From Pedobacter steynii (lineage in GTDB: Bacteria > Bacteroidota > Bacteroidia > Sphingobacteriales > Sphingobacteriaceae), in NCBI RefSeq assembly GCF_900103665.1, contig NZ_FNGY01000011.1:186001-250000 (forward strand): 64,000 nt of DNA, given 5' to 3'. The position numbers were made by a program, and so were the translations under genes. Below, piece after piece: positions 54,919 to 63,578 of this stretch (the first letter of the stretch is position 1; each line of letters starts with the position of its first letter). The notes below the pieces were generated by a model that had not been told where the DNA came from, did not search any database, and saw only the letters and a program-made list of their open reading frames with translations.

Positions 54919-56127
54919 TTAGTTAAAATTACAATTCTCTACTACCAGTGTTGCTGCGCCTAAAAGACCTGACTCAGCGGCTAGTTCGGAGACTTTAATA
55001 TCCGTATGTTCTGCAAGTCGGGGAATACAAAACTCATGAATAGCCTGCTGTATAGGTGCCATGAGGATTTTACCCGCAGCAGCGCCCCTACCACCTAGAA
55101 CAATAAGTTTTGGATTGATGATATGAATTAAAGTGGCCAGGCCCTTTCCAATCAGAAAAGCGGCGTCAGCAAGTATAGAAGCAGCTAAAGGATCCCCCGC
55201 TTTAGCTGCATCAAGAAAATGATCCCCAGGTAATTTACTGTTATCCTGAAACAAATGCTCCAAGCTTGAGCTCACCCCTGCCGCAATCTGAGTTTTAGCT
55301 CTTTCTACCAATACCAATAAAGAGGTATCGACTTCAAGACAACCCCGTTTACCGCAAGAGCAGAGCTTATTACTTTGAGACAACGGGATATGGCTAAACT
55401 CGCCGGCATACCCGCTATGTCCTCTGAACAAACTTCCATTAATAACCATTCCCAAACCGATCCCCCAACCGATATTTACTACCATTACGTCTTTAAGGCC
55501 CTTCCCTGCGCCAAATTTCAATTCCGCCAATGCGATAATACTGGAGTCATTGTCGATAAATACAGGCAATCCAAGCTCCTTACTTAAATATTTTTTTAGA
55601 TTTCCATCTCCCTTTACTTTAAAAAAGGTGTGGTTTATACCATCTTCTGCATTGACAAACCCTGGCATCCCAATCCCTACGCCCAATATTTGTCCGGCTG
55701 AGATACCTGACCTGGCGATGTAATCCTGCAGAAAAGTGATTAAAATTAAGGTGACCTCCGGATCGTCCTTTAACGTCAGCTTTAAGAGCGCCGGCTCTGT
55801 CTGTACCTGGTTTAACAAATCGTAGATTACAACCTGTGTCACCAATTGATCCATAGCAACCGCAACGATATACTTTGGCTTCTGCTTGTTTAATAAAAAG
55901 GTAAGTGCCCGACGCCCACCGGTAGATGGGGCCAAACCATGCTCCAAAATATATCCATCATCGACCAAGTCATTAACGGCACTGGTAATTAAAGGTAAAC
56001 TCTTATGTGTACGGTGACTTAACTCAGTAAGTGTTAACATCTTACTGTAGTACAAATGTTTGATCACATCTGTCCTTAGTTGCTGATATTTTTTGATGCT
56101 GGCGGTCAAAGTTTGAGGTTTTGTCAT
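54919..56127 (-). CDS. ROK-family regulator (NagC/XylR type), cassette 2
   Basis: 402 residues from the ATG at 56127. Helix-turn-helix (DVIKHLYYSKMLTLTELSHR then THKSLPLITSAVNDLVDDGY), ROK core with VGIGMPGFVN, FIDNDSSIIALAELKFGAGK and the zinc motif CSCGKRGCLE, all as in ROK1. The two regulators are clearly paralogous along their whole length (by eye more than two thirds identical), whereas the SusC/SusD partners have diverged much more. It precedes susC2-susD2 on the same strand and probably controls that pair; cross-regulation of the other cassette is possible because the same upstream motifs are shared. Confidence 0.92.
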   Translation of the reverse strand: MTKPQTLTASIKKYQQLRTDVIKHLYYSKMLTLTELSHRTHKSLPLITSAVNDLVDDGYILEHGLAPSTGGRRALTFLLNKQKPKYIVAVAMDQLVTQVVIYDLLNQVQTEPALLKLTLKDDPEVTLILITFLQDYIARSGISAGQILGVGIGMPGFVNAEDGINHTFFKVKGDGNLKKYLSKELGLPVFIDNDSSIIALAELKFGAGKGLKDVMVVNIGWGIGLGMVINGSLFRGHSGYAGEFSHIPLSQSNKLCSCGKRGCLEVDTSLLVLVERAKTQIAAGVSSSLEHLFQDNSKLPGDHFLDAAKAGDPLAASILADAAFLIGKGLATLIHIINPKLIVLGGRGAAAGKILMAPIQQAIHEFCIPRLAEHTDIKVSELAAESGLLGAATLVVENCNFN

Positions 56128-56129
56128 AT

Positions 56130-56147
56130 CAAACTTAAAATATTTTT
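56130..56147. promoter_or_regulatory. AT-rich palindrome at ROK2 start, shared with ROK1
   Basis: CAAACTTAAAATATTTTT directly upstream of the ROK2 ATG matches 49361-49378 base for base. It is a candidate autoregulatory ROK operator. A further shared string, TTTTTTAAGTA-like, lies about 40 bp upstream in both. Confidence 0.45.
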
Positions 56148-56272
56148 ACGAATTACAAGCATACTTTTTAAATTATTTTTTAAGTACAAGATACTTAAGC
56201 AACAATAAAATAAGATTTATACCTCGTAATAAGCTAGAAATGCAATTTTAAGGCTAAAATATTGAGACAAAA

Positions 56273-56306
56273 AAAAGCGGATGATGCAACCGCATCATCC
56301 GCTTTT
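56273..56306 (-). terminator. Intrinsic terminator of the parA-to-lepB operon
   Basis: 15-nt arms AAAAGCGGATGATGC/GCATCATCCGCTTTT at 56273-56287 and 56292-56306, 4-nt loop, followed on the minus strand by an eight-T run from 56264. It lies 18 bp after the lepB stop. Confidence 0.95.
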
Positions 56307-56323
56307 AACCTGACAATTAGAGA

Positions 56324-57520
56324 TTAATGTATTCCTTTAAGCAATCTATTCCATCTGATTTTACTAAAGAAAGACCCGTTTGTATCATAACTCATCCAGA
56401 TGAATAAAGCTTTCCCAACAATATGATCTTCAGGAACGAAGCCCCAATAGCGTGAATCCGCTGATTTATGGCGATTATCTCCCATCATCCAATAGTAATT
56501 CATTTTAAAAGTATAACTATCAGCAGGAACGCCGTTTATCAACCAGCCTTTACCTGATTTTTCTACTTTATTTCCTTCATAAATACGAATACTTCTTTCA
56601 TAAAGTGGCATAGTAGCGCTATCCAGCTTCACTGTCCATCCTCTCTTAGGAAGAATGATCGGACCAAAATTATCTACATTCCAGTTTCTGTTTGGATCAT
56701 AAGGAAAAATATCCCCATCCCTTTTCTGATCAACTTCTGTCAATTCTTTTACCGATTGAACAAAATCCAGCTTGCGAACTTTTTCCATCATCGGTTCTGT
56801 ACCAGTAAACTGATAAGAATTCTGACTCATTGGGGAAATCTCTTCAGAAACATTAAAGCCCATATCTTCAAAAACGCTAAAATTAACATCCTGAGTTTTA
56901 AACACCACTTCGTAACCGATTTGTCCGGTATTTTTCAACTTCTCTGGTTTTCCATTTAGGTAAACCAATCCGTTTTTCATACTTACGGTATCACCTGCTA
57001 TTCCGATGCATCGTTTAATGTAATTCTCTCTTTTATCCACCGGGCGACTCACAATGGTAAATTGACTGTTTACCTGCTTCCAACCCAGCGATCTAACCAT
57101 CTGATAGTAATCCTGATCCTGATATTCCAGTGCTACTGTATCTCCCTGAGGGTAGTTGAATACCACAACATCATTTCTTTTAATATCAGATAATCCAGGC
57201 AACCGGCGGTATTTCCATTCCACACCATCCCAATAAGCTTTTGTACCGGTGATCGGCATGGTATGGTGTGCAAAAGGAAAAGCAATTGGAGTCATAGGAA
57301 TTCTCGCTCCATAATTCACTTTACTGACAAACAAAAAGTCGCCCACCAATAATGACCGCTCCATAGAAGCAGTTGGAATGGTATAGGCTTCAATAAAAAA
57401 CACCCTGATGATCGTGGCAGCTATTACGGCAAATAAGATGGCGTCAAACCACTCGCGGCTTTTAGTTTTTTTCTTTCTTGGCTTGGCATCATTATTCTTT
57501 TGCCAGAATTTCCAATTCAT
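56324..57520 (-). CDS. lepB: Signal peptidase I
   Basis: 398 residues, longer than E. coli LepB-type cores but usual for Bacteroidota, which carry an insertion in the middle. A membrane segment is at about 24-42 (WFDAILFAVIAATIIRVFF). The catalytic serine is Ser52 in IPTASMERSLLVGDFLFV, and the general-base lysine is Lys169 in ENYIKRCIGIAGD. The C-terminal MMGDNRHKSADSRYWGFVP box is present. It removes signal peptides from exported proteins at the inner membrane. It follows dapB by 5 bp. Confidence 0.97.
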   Translation of the reverse strand: MNWKFWQKNNDAKPRKKKTKSREWFDAILFAVIAATIIRVFFIEAYTIPTASMERSLLVGDFLFVSKVNYGARIPMTPIAFPFAHHTMPITGTKAYWDGVEWKYRRLPGLSDIKRNDVVVFNYPQGDTVALEYQDQDYYQMVRSLGWKQVNSQFTIVSRPVDKRENYIKRCIGIAGDTVSMKNGLVYLNGKPEKLKNTGQIGYEVVFKTQDVNFSVFEDMGFNVSEEISPMSQNSYQFTGTEPMMEKVRKLDFVQSVKELTEVDQKRDGDIFPYDPNRNWNVDNFGPIILPKRGWTVKLDSATMPLYERSIRIYEGNKVEKSGKGWLINGVPADSYTFKMNYYWMMGDNRHKSADSRYWGFVPEDHIVGKALFIWMSYDTNGSFFSKIRWNRLLKGIH

Positions 57521-57525
57521 AATCT

Positions 57526-58266
57526 CTATTTAAAATTAAATATATCGGCTATGTTATAAAAGCCTTGTTTATTTTGCAACCACTCCGCTGCAACTATAGC
57601 ACCCAAAGCAAAACCTGCACGACTATGTGCAGTATGTTTCAATTCAATATCATCCACCTCAGAACTATACACTACTGTATGTGTTCCAGGAACATTCTCA
57701 ATCCGGTGTGATTCGATCAATACCTGTTCTTTTTTAATGACATCCTCAAAAGGACTTCCGACCAATTCATTCACCCATTCAGTCTTTCCATCCAGTTCTT
57801 CAATGATTCCTTCCGCAATTGTCATTGCAGTTCCACTTGGAGAATCCAGTTTTTGTGTGTGGTGAATTTCCTCCACCTGCACATCGTAAGCAGGGAAATT
57901 ACTCATCAGTTTTGCCAACACTTTATTGACATGAAAAAAGATATTCACCCCTATGCTAAAGTTTGATCCATATAGCAAGGTATTGTTACTGCTTAAGCAT
58001 TCGTTTTTTACTTCCTGTAATTGTCCGTACCAACCTGTAGTTCCTACAACAATTGGAAGGTTAGCCTCAAAACAGGCATAAATATTACTTATAGCTGCAT
58101 CAGGAGCACTAAAGTCTATGGCGACATCAGCCTTAGACAGATTGGACTTATTCAGATCGTCCAGGTTATCTGCATTAATTTTTAAAACCACTTCGTGACC
58201 TCTTTCCAGTGCAAAACGTTCAATAATTTGCCCCATTTTGCCATAACCCAATAATGCTACTTTCAT
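57526..58266 (-). CDS. dapB: 4-hydroxy-tetrahydrodipicolinate reductase
   Basis: 246 residues. It reduces 4-hydroxy-tetrahydrodipicolinate in lysine and diaminopimelate synthesis. The N-terminal nucleotide-binding motif is LLGYGKMGQIIERF; VVGTTGWYGQL follows, and the active-site HHTQKLDSPSGTAMTIAEG carries the His and Lys of the substrate pocket. The C-terminal FALGAIVAAEWL is also typical. Part of the parA-parB-DUF5683-dapB-lepB operon. Confidence 0.96.
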   Translation of the reverse strand: MKVALLGYGKMGQIIERFALERGHEVVLKINADNLDDLNKSNLSKADVAIDFSAPDAAISNIYACFEANLPIVVGTTGWYGQLQEVKNECLSSNNTLLYGSNFSIGVNIFFHVNKVLAKLMSNFPAYDVQVEEIHHTQKLDSPSGTAMTIAEGIIEELDGKTEWVNELVGSPFEDVIKKEQVLIESHRIENVPGTHTVVYSSEVDDIELKHTAHSRAGFALGAIVAAEWLQNKQGFYNIADIFNFK

Positions 58267-58311
58267 CGTTGCTTTTATTTGTATTTTCGTCTTTATTTTA
58301 TAAAATATGCC

Positions 58312-58941
58312 TTAAAAACTAAGGGTAACCTTTAATCCAGGCGCCGGGGTATTTAAGCCGTACATCGTACTGGTGTTCATATTGATCATGGTTGGCGAAA
58401 ATTTAACCGCCACGTCTCCTACATCAAAATATTTTAACCTTGCATCAATATAGGCTTCTACAACATTTAGAATGTATAAGCCAACAAAAGAGAAGATAAT
58501 GATTTGTTTATTTCTCTTATACAGATCTTTGGCAGTGACCAATCCTTGTTCTTCAACTGACTTATAAAGTGGATTCTCTCGCTGACCCGAATTATCCAAC
58601 CGGAAATTCAGTTCCTTCAGAACATCATGATAACTTTTATTATTGTCTATAAAAGAAATGGTGAGTAACGTTGCACCGGTATAAATTCCGGCTACTTTCA
58701 AACCTCTATAGAAGGTAAATCCATTCCTGACCTGCCCAAGACCGGGCAGCATTGCAGAACGGATCATTGCCCGCCGACCGGCAATTTTACCAGGATTTAC
58801 ATATTTTGGTTTTAAGGTATCAACCTTTTTTTCAACAGGCTTTAAAGCTGTGCTGTCTTTCTTATTGACCAATACTTCCTGCGATTTAGCAGCAAATGAA
58901 CTGAGAAACAATAACACCGACAACAGAAAAAACTTTGACAT
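58312..58941 (-). CDS. DUF5683 family membrane protein
   Basis: The ATG at 58941 overlaps the parB stop by one base (TAATG), giving 209 residues; an in-frame TTG at 58947 would be 2 codons longer. A signal peptide (1-19) is followed by a charged stretch and a short hydrophobic core, RSAMLPGLGQVRNGFTFY, which is the DUF5683 signature, then a membrane segment (about 80-97) and another near 155-172 (IIIFSFVGLYILNVVEAYID). Function is unknown. The conserved position between parB and dapB suggests an envelope role linked to growth. Confidence 0.9.
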   Translation of the reverse strand: MSKFFLLSVLLFLSSFAAKSQEVLVNKKDSTALKPVEKKVDTLKPKYVNPGKIAGRRAMIRSAMLPGLGQVRNGFTFYRGLKVAGIYTGATLLTISFIDNNKSYHDVLKELNFRLDNSGQRENPLYKSVEEQGLVTAKDLYKRNKQIIIFSFVGLYILNVVEAYIDARLKYFDVGDVAVKFSPTMINMNTSTMYGLNTPAPGLKVTLSF

Positions 58942-59861
58942 TACCAATCCAATAATTCTAAAATTCTGCTCAGGTCATCTTCAGACATAAAAGGAATTTC
59001 AATTGCACCTTTACCATTCTCTCCTACTTTGAGTTTCACTTTCGTCGCAAATTTAGAAGCCAGGTCCCTTTGTAATTTCTGATATTCGAAAGACACCCCT
59101 TTAGGTTGTCGCTGAAACTTAGATTTTACTTCAACACTGTTAATGCTTCTTACTAATTCTTCCACCTTTCTAACGGAAAGGCCTTTATCAATAATTTCCT
59201 GATGGATAAAAAGCTGCTTATCGACTTCTTCAACGTTAATCAATGCACGGGCATGTCCCATAGAAATCTTCTGATCGCGGATAGAAATCTGAATTACAGG
59301 TGGCAATTTCAGCAAACGAAGGTAATTGGTTACCGTAGTCCGGTTTTTACCTACACGTTCTCCTAACTGCTCCTGTTTTAAATTACACTCCTCCAACATT
59401 CTTTGAAAACTCAGGGCTACTTCGATTGCATTCAGGTTTTCACGCTGGATATTTTCGATAAGCGCCATTTCCAGCATTTGCTGATCATTGGCACTACGTA
59501 CATAAGCGGGAATTTCAGTTAAACCTGCCAATTTGGATGCGCGTAATCTTCGCTCACCTGAGATCAGCTGATATCTGTTTCCAGTCTGTTTCCTCACCGT
59601 AATTGGCTGAATCAGTCCCTGAATTTTGATGGATTCTGAAAGTTCAATTAAAGCAACCTGATCAAACTCCGTGCGCGGCTGGAAAGGGTTGGTATCAATA
59701 TCAGAGATCTTGATATTTCCAATAGCACTATTATTGCCGGTTTCCTGCCTGGTTTCGCTTACAGGGTTAACTCCATTTTTCGGTGGATTGACCGAGTCGC
59801 TGTCATCTAAAAGCGCACTCAACCCTTTACCTAAACCTGTTTTTCGCTGAAAAGATGTCAT
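58941..59861 (-). CDS. parB: Chromosome partitioning protein ParB
   Basis: 306 residues. The N-terminus TGLGKGLSALL is the usual ParA-contacting peptide. The ParB/Srx domain has the CTP-binding GERRLRASKLAGLTEIPA (about 104-121), and ENIQRENLNAIEVALSFQ (about 135-152) leads into a helix-turn-helix (about 160-200, KQEQLGERVGKNRTTVTNYL). The C-terminal dimerisation part is at about 275-306. It loads at parS sites and works with ParA in chromosome segregation. The gene is 10 bp after parA. No parS match was seen near it. Confidence 0.97.
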   Translation of the reverse strand: MTSFQRKTGLGKGLSALLDDSDSVNPPKNGVNPVSETRQETGNNSAIGNIKISDIDTNPFQPRTEFDQVALIELSESIKIQGLIQPITVRKQTGNRYQLISGERRLRASKLAGLTEIPAYVRSANDQQMLEMALIENIQRENLNAIEVALSFQRMLEECNLKQEQLGERVGKNRTTVTNYLRLLKLPPVIQISIRDQKISMGHARALINVEEVDKQLFIHQEIIDKGLSVRKVEELVRSINSVEVKSKFQRQPKGVSFEYQKLQRDLASKFATKVKLKVGENGKGAIEIPFMSEDDLSRILELLDW

Positions 59862-59871
59862 TAAGATAATT

Positions 59872-60675
59872 TTATATAATTGCTGTATTTACATCCTGCA
59901 CTTCTTTAACCAATCCATTTTTTCGGACGATTTCCCGCGCCAGGTTCAGATAGTTTATTGCCCCTTTACAATTTGCATCGTGCATAATTACAGAGATTCC
60001 ATAACTAGGTGCCTCACTCAGGCGGGTATTTCTTTGGATGATCGTTTCAAATACCAGGTCTTGAAAATGCGTTCTCACTTCTTCTACCACCTGGTTTGAC
60101 AAACGTAAACGAACATCGTACATCGTCAGTAAGATACCTTCAATTTCCAGTTCAGTATTTAAACGGTTTTGAACAATTTTAATTGTATTCAATAATTTCC
60201 CCAGTCCTTCAAGAGCAAAATACTCACACTGAACAGGGATAATCACCGAATCCGCAGCAGTAAGCGCATTAATGGTAATTAAACCCAGAGAGGGTGAGCA
60301 ATCAATGATGATAAAATCATACTGATCTTTAATTTTCTCCAGAACGGCCTTCATTTTATATTCCCTGTTGTTGAGATTGATCATCTCAATCTCCGCACCG
60401 ACCAGATCGATGTGAGCAGGCAAAAGATCTAAATTGGGGGTTTCAGTTTTCTGTATGGCATCCATCGGTTCGATATCATTGATGATACACTCGTAGATGC
60501 TGTTTTTTATACTTCTTGGGTCAAAGCCAATGCCAGAGGTAGAGTTCGCCTGAGGATCTGCGTCAACCAATAAAGTCCTGTATTCCAGTACGGCTAAACT
60601 TGCGGCTAAGTTTATAGATGAAGTTGTTTTACCTACACCACCTTTTTGATTTGCCAATGCAATAATTTTACTCAT
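59872..60675 (-). CDS. parA: Chromosome partitioning ATPase ParA
   Basis: 267 residues, Walker-type ATPase. The deviant Walker A motif KGGVGKTTSSINLAASLA is at residues 11-28, DADPQANSTSGIG at about 38, and IIDCSPSLGLITINAL at about 122; the C-terminal DNA-binding region is lysine/arginine-rich. It binds DNA nonspecifically as an ATP dimer and is stimulated by ParB. It is first in the minus-strand operon; about 180 bp upstream separates it from the divergent FMN reductase. Confidence 0.97.
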   Translation of the reverse strand: MSKIIALANQKGGVGKTTSSINLAASLAVLEYRTLLVDADPQANSTSGIGFDPRSIKNSIYECIINDIEPMDAIQKTETPNLDLLPAHIDLVGAEIEMINLNNREYKMKAVLEKIKDQYDFIIIDCSPSLGLITINALTAADSVIIPVQCEYFALEGLGKLLNTIKIVQNRLNTELEIEGILLTMYDVRLRLSNQVVEEVRTHFQDLVFETIIQRNTRLSEAPSYGISVIMHDANCKGAINYLNLAREIVRKNGLVKEVQDVNTAII

Positions 60676-60858
60676 TTATCTTTTTAATAATTACCAATTA
60701 TTTACTGAAGGCTTGCTGTTTACTTGATTTAAGTCTATAAAAAATGCTATTTTTGTATTGATTCAGGCACATTTTAATGATTAGCTAAGATACAAACAAT
60801 TTGACACATACGGCATATAGGTCATAAGTGTTTTACACATCTTATTAACAATTTATAC

Positions 60859-61380
60859 ATGGTAACTATCATCTCAGGAACAAACAGACCTGGAAGTAAT
60901 ACGCTGAAAGTAGCAAAATATTATCAGAAAGTTCTGTCAGAAAAAGGGTTAGAAGCAAATATATTTAGTCTGGAACAGTTACCCGAGACCTTAATTTCTT
61001 CCGATTTGTATGGAAAAAGAAGCCAAGCATTTGAGCCTATCCAGGAACTTATGACCAAAACAAGTAAATTTTTATTCATCATTCCAGAGTATAATGGTAG
61101 TTTCCCTGGAGTGCTGAAAACTTTTATTGATGCCTGTCAGTTTCCGGAGAGTTTCTATGATAAAAAGGCTGCTTTGGTAGGCATTTCTTCCGGCAAATAC
61201 GGCAACATCAGAGGAATTGACCATTTTGGCGGAGTCTGCAGTTATCTTCACCTGAATGTATTGCCTTTAAGGATTCATGTTTCCGCCATAAAAATGGAAC
61301 TAAATGAACTGGAAGACTTTTTCAAAGAAGACACGCTAAAGTTCACGAATCAGCAAATGGATAAATTTATCGCGTTCTAA
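60859..61380 (+). CDS. NADPH-dependent FMN reductase family protein
   Basis: 173 residues, flavodoxin-like. The phosphate-binding loop is SGTNRPGSNTLKVAKYY at residues 5-21, and the isoalloxazine-contact loop PEYNGSFPGVLKTFIDAC at about 77-94; GGVCSYLHLNVLPLR is the third family motif. It reduces FMN or quinone-like compounds with NADPH in the cytosol. It stands alone, with a convergent unknown gene 6 bp after its stop. Confidence 0.9.
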   Translation: MVTIISGTNRPGSNTLKVAKYYQKVLSEKGLEANIFSLEQLPETLISSDLYGKRSQAFEPIQELMTKTSKFLFIIPEYNGSFPGVLKTFIDACQFPESFYDKKAALVGISSGKYGNIRGIDHFGGVCSYLHLNVLPLRIHVSAIKMELNELEDFFKEDTLKFTNQQMDKFIAF

Positions 61381-61386
61381 AATGCG

Positions 61387-61842
61387 TTAAACTCCAAAGC
61401 TGTTCCAGTTTTTCCCTTCGTTTCCAAAAACAAAATACCCTGGATATAACATTTCCGCAATATCTTCCAGTAAAGCGACAAATTCCTGAGGCTCTTTAGC
61501 TGCCGTGGCCTGGTCACCTAAGAGGTAAACTCTGTTATACTCCACCGCTGGCCATTCTTTAGTCAGGAGGGAAGGTAAAAGCCCCATCATCTCCAGCATG
61601 CTCGCATCCTTTTCTGCGTAAATCAAAACCCTTGCCTGGTTAACATCCTCCTGTAAAACGCCCCCTGCATCGTTAATAATCCCTTCAAAATCTCGGTTTA
61701 CATGATTTTCCGTATCCAGACAAGCAACAGTTACTGGCTCCATAAATTTTATTTTATGTTGAATAAGATCCACACGCTCCTGAAGTTCTTCACTTAACAC
61801 TTCATTCTCCACCTTATTTATAACTGCTTTTAAAAAAGACAT
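61387..61842 (-). CDS. Unknown cytosolic protein
   Basis: 151 residues, no signal peptide. The segment VACLDTENHVNRDFEGIIND, followed later by EYNRVYLLGDQ and the C-terminal EDIAEMLYPGYFVFGNEGK, weakly recalls parts of periplasmic cobalamin/iron-binding proteins, but length, lack of export signal and missing N-terminal half make it a poor member. I cannot assign a function. It is divergent from the OppA-like gene, with a 45-bp gap between starts. Confidence 0.6.
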   Translation of the reverse strand: MSFLKAVINKVENEVLSEELQERVDLIQHKIKFMEPVTVACLDTENHVNRDFEGIINDAGGVLQEDVNQARVLIYAEKDASMLEMMGLLPSLLTKEWPAVEYNRVYLLGDQATAAKEPQEFVALLEDIAEMLYPGYFVFGNEGKNWNSFGV

Positions 61843-61887
61843 ATTGATTTATTTATTACTTTGTGCAAAATTAGTATTCCTACACTG

Positions 61888-63519
61888 ATGCATCGTATTA
61901 TAACACATTTTTTTTGCGGATTATTACTTCTGGGCATTATATCTTGTACACACAGCACTTCTGATAAAGAGAAAAAAGTGTTTAACATGAATCTTGATCA
62001 AAACCTGACCTCTCTTGATCCTGCATTTGCAAGGAATCAGAATGCGCTCTGGATGGTTAACCAGATTTTTAATGGACTGGTACAGATAGACAGCAATTTA
62101 AACACGCTTCCCTGCATTGCAAAAAGCTGGAAAATATCTGATGATGGCCTGGATTATACCTTTAACCTCAGAACCGATGTGTATTTTCACGACGATTCTA
62201 CTTTTCCTAACGGAAAGGGAAGAAAAGTAATCGCTTCGGATTTTGTTTATAGTTTCAACCGATTGATAGATCCTAAAGTAGCCTCTTCAGGCAGCTGGAT
62301 CTTTAGTGATAAAGTAAAAGACATCCACAATTTTATCGCGATAAACGATACCACCTTTCACATCAGACTAACCAAGCCGTTCCCTCCATTTCTAAGTTTA
62401 CTGACGGCACAATATTGCTCTGTAGTCCCGAAAGAAGTGGTAAATCATTACGGAAAGGATTTCCGCAGCCATCCGATAGGCACTGGTCCTTTCAAATTCA
62501 GGTACTGGAAAGAAGATGAGATCCTGGTTATGGTAAAAAATGAAAAGTACTGGGAGAAAGAGGCGGGCCAGACTTTGCCCTACCTGGATGCAGTAAAGGT
62601 CACCTTCATCAGTGATAAGCAAAGCGCGTTCATGAATTTTATCAAAAAAGAACTTGATTTCTTTGATAAAGTTGACGGAAGTTACCGTGACGACATCTTA
62701 ACCAAAAGCGGGAATATGACCAGCAAATACAAGGGCAAATTCAAGCTTCGGAAGGGCGCTTACCTTTGTACTGAATACGCAGGATTTTTAGTAGACACAT
62801 CGAAATCTATTGCTAAAAACTCTCCATTAAAATATAAAAAAGTAAGGCAGGCAATTAACTATGCCATCGACAAGCCTAAGCTGATTAAATACCTTAGAAA
62901 CAGTATAGGAATTCCCGCGACTTCAGGTTTTATTCCTCAGGGGATGCCTGGTTTTGACAGCACCGCGGTAAAAGGTTATCACTATAACCCGGATAAGGCA
63001 GCAAGATTACTGGTCGAAGCTGGATTTCCAAATGGAAAAGGTATGTCACAGATTACCCTGAGTACTTCCACAACTTATAAGGATCTGATGGAGTTTATTC
63101 AGGGAGAGCTGAATGCGATTGGAATAAAGGTAAAAGTTGACGTCAGCCCGAATGCGAGTCTAAGGGACATGATGTCCAAAAATGCAGTAAACTTCTTCCG
63201 GGGCTCCTGGATTGCGGATTATGGTGATGCCGAGAACTATCTTGCGATGTTTTACTCCAAGAATAAAGTTCCTGATGGCCCCAACTACACCGGTTATTTC
63301 AATAAAGATTTCGATCGCTTATTTGAAAGCAGTTATTATGAAAATGATCCAAAAAAACGGTTCCTTCTAAATCAAAAAATGGATAGAATGGTGATCGAAT
63401 ATGCGAATATTGTCCCTATATTATATGATCAATCCATTGTTATGACCCAAAATAACATCAGCGGATATCCGCTAAACCCATTAAATCTAATGATCCTGAA
63501 AAAGGTAAAGAAGAAATAA
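61888..63519 (+). CDS. OppA-like peptide-binding lipoprotein of an ABC transporter
   Basis: The ATG at 61888 gives 543 residues; the frame also reaches a TTG at 61861, which lengthens the signal unnaturally. The lipobox is IISC (Cys20). It is a solute-binding protein family 5 member: LTSLDPAFARNQNALWMVNQ near residue 45, LPCIAKSWKISDDGLDYTFN, YHYNPDKAARLLVEAGFPNG and DFDRLFESSYYENDPKKR. It should capture di- or oligopeptides in the periplasm for an ABC permease. No permease or ATPase genes are visible nearby, so the transporter partners are encoded elsewhere. Confidence 0.92.
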   Translation: MHRIITHFFCGLLLLGIISCTHSTSDKEKKVFNMNLDQNLTSLDPAFARNQNALWMVNQIFNGLVQIDSNLNTLPCIAKSWKISDDGLDYTFNLRTDVYFHDDSTFPNGKGRKVIASDFVYSFNRLIDPKVASSGSWIFSDKVKDIHNFIAINDTTFHIRLTKPFPPFLSLLTAQYCSVVPKEVVNHYGKDFRSHPIGTGPFKFRYWKEDEILVMVKNEKYWEKEAGQTLPYLDAVKVTFISDKQSAFMNFIKKELDFFDKVDGSYRDDILTKSGNMTSKYKGKFKLRKGAYLCTEYAGFLVDTSKSIAKNSPLKYKKVRQAINYAIDKPKLIKYLRNSIGIPATSGFIPQGMPGFDSTAVKGYHYNPDKAARLLVEAGFPNGKGMSQITLSTSTTYKDLMEFIQGELNAIGIKVKVDVSPNASLRDMMSKNAVNFFRGSWIADYGDAENYLAMFYSKNKVPDGPNYTGYFNKDFDRLFESSYYENDPKKRFLLNQKMDRMVIEYANIVPILYDQSIVMTQNNISGYPLNPLNLMILKKVKKK

Positions 63520-63555
63520 AAAAAGCCTTCCCGATATAGATGGAAAGGCCTTTGT
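63517..63555. terminator. Terminator between the OppA-like gene and the beta-barrel gene
   Basis: Imperfect stem AAAAAAAGCCTTCC / GGAAAGGCCTTT around the loop CGATATAGAT. It overlaps the stop of the OppA-like gene and faces the convergent minus-strand gene. Confidence 0.6.
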
Positions 63556-63578
63556 CAATACTTTAGAGAGGTCGTTCT

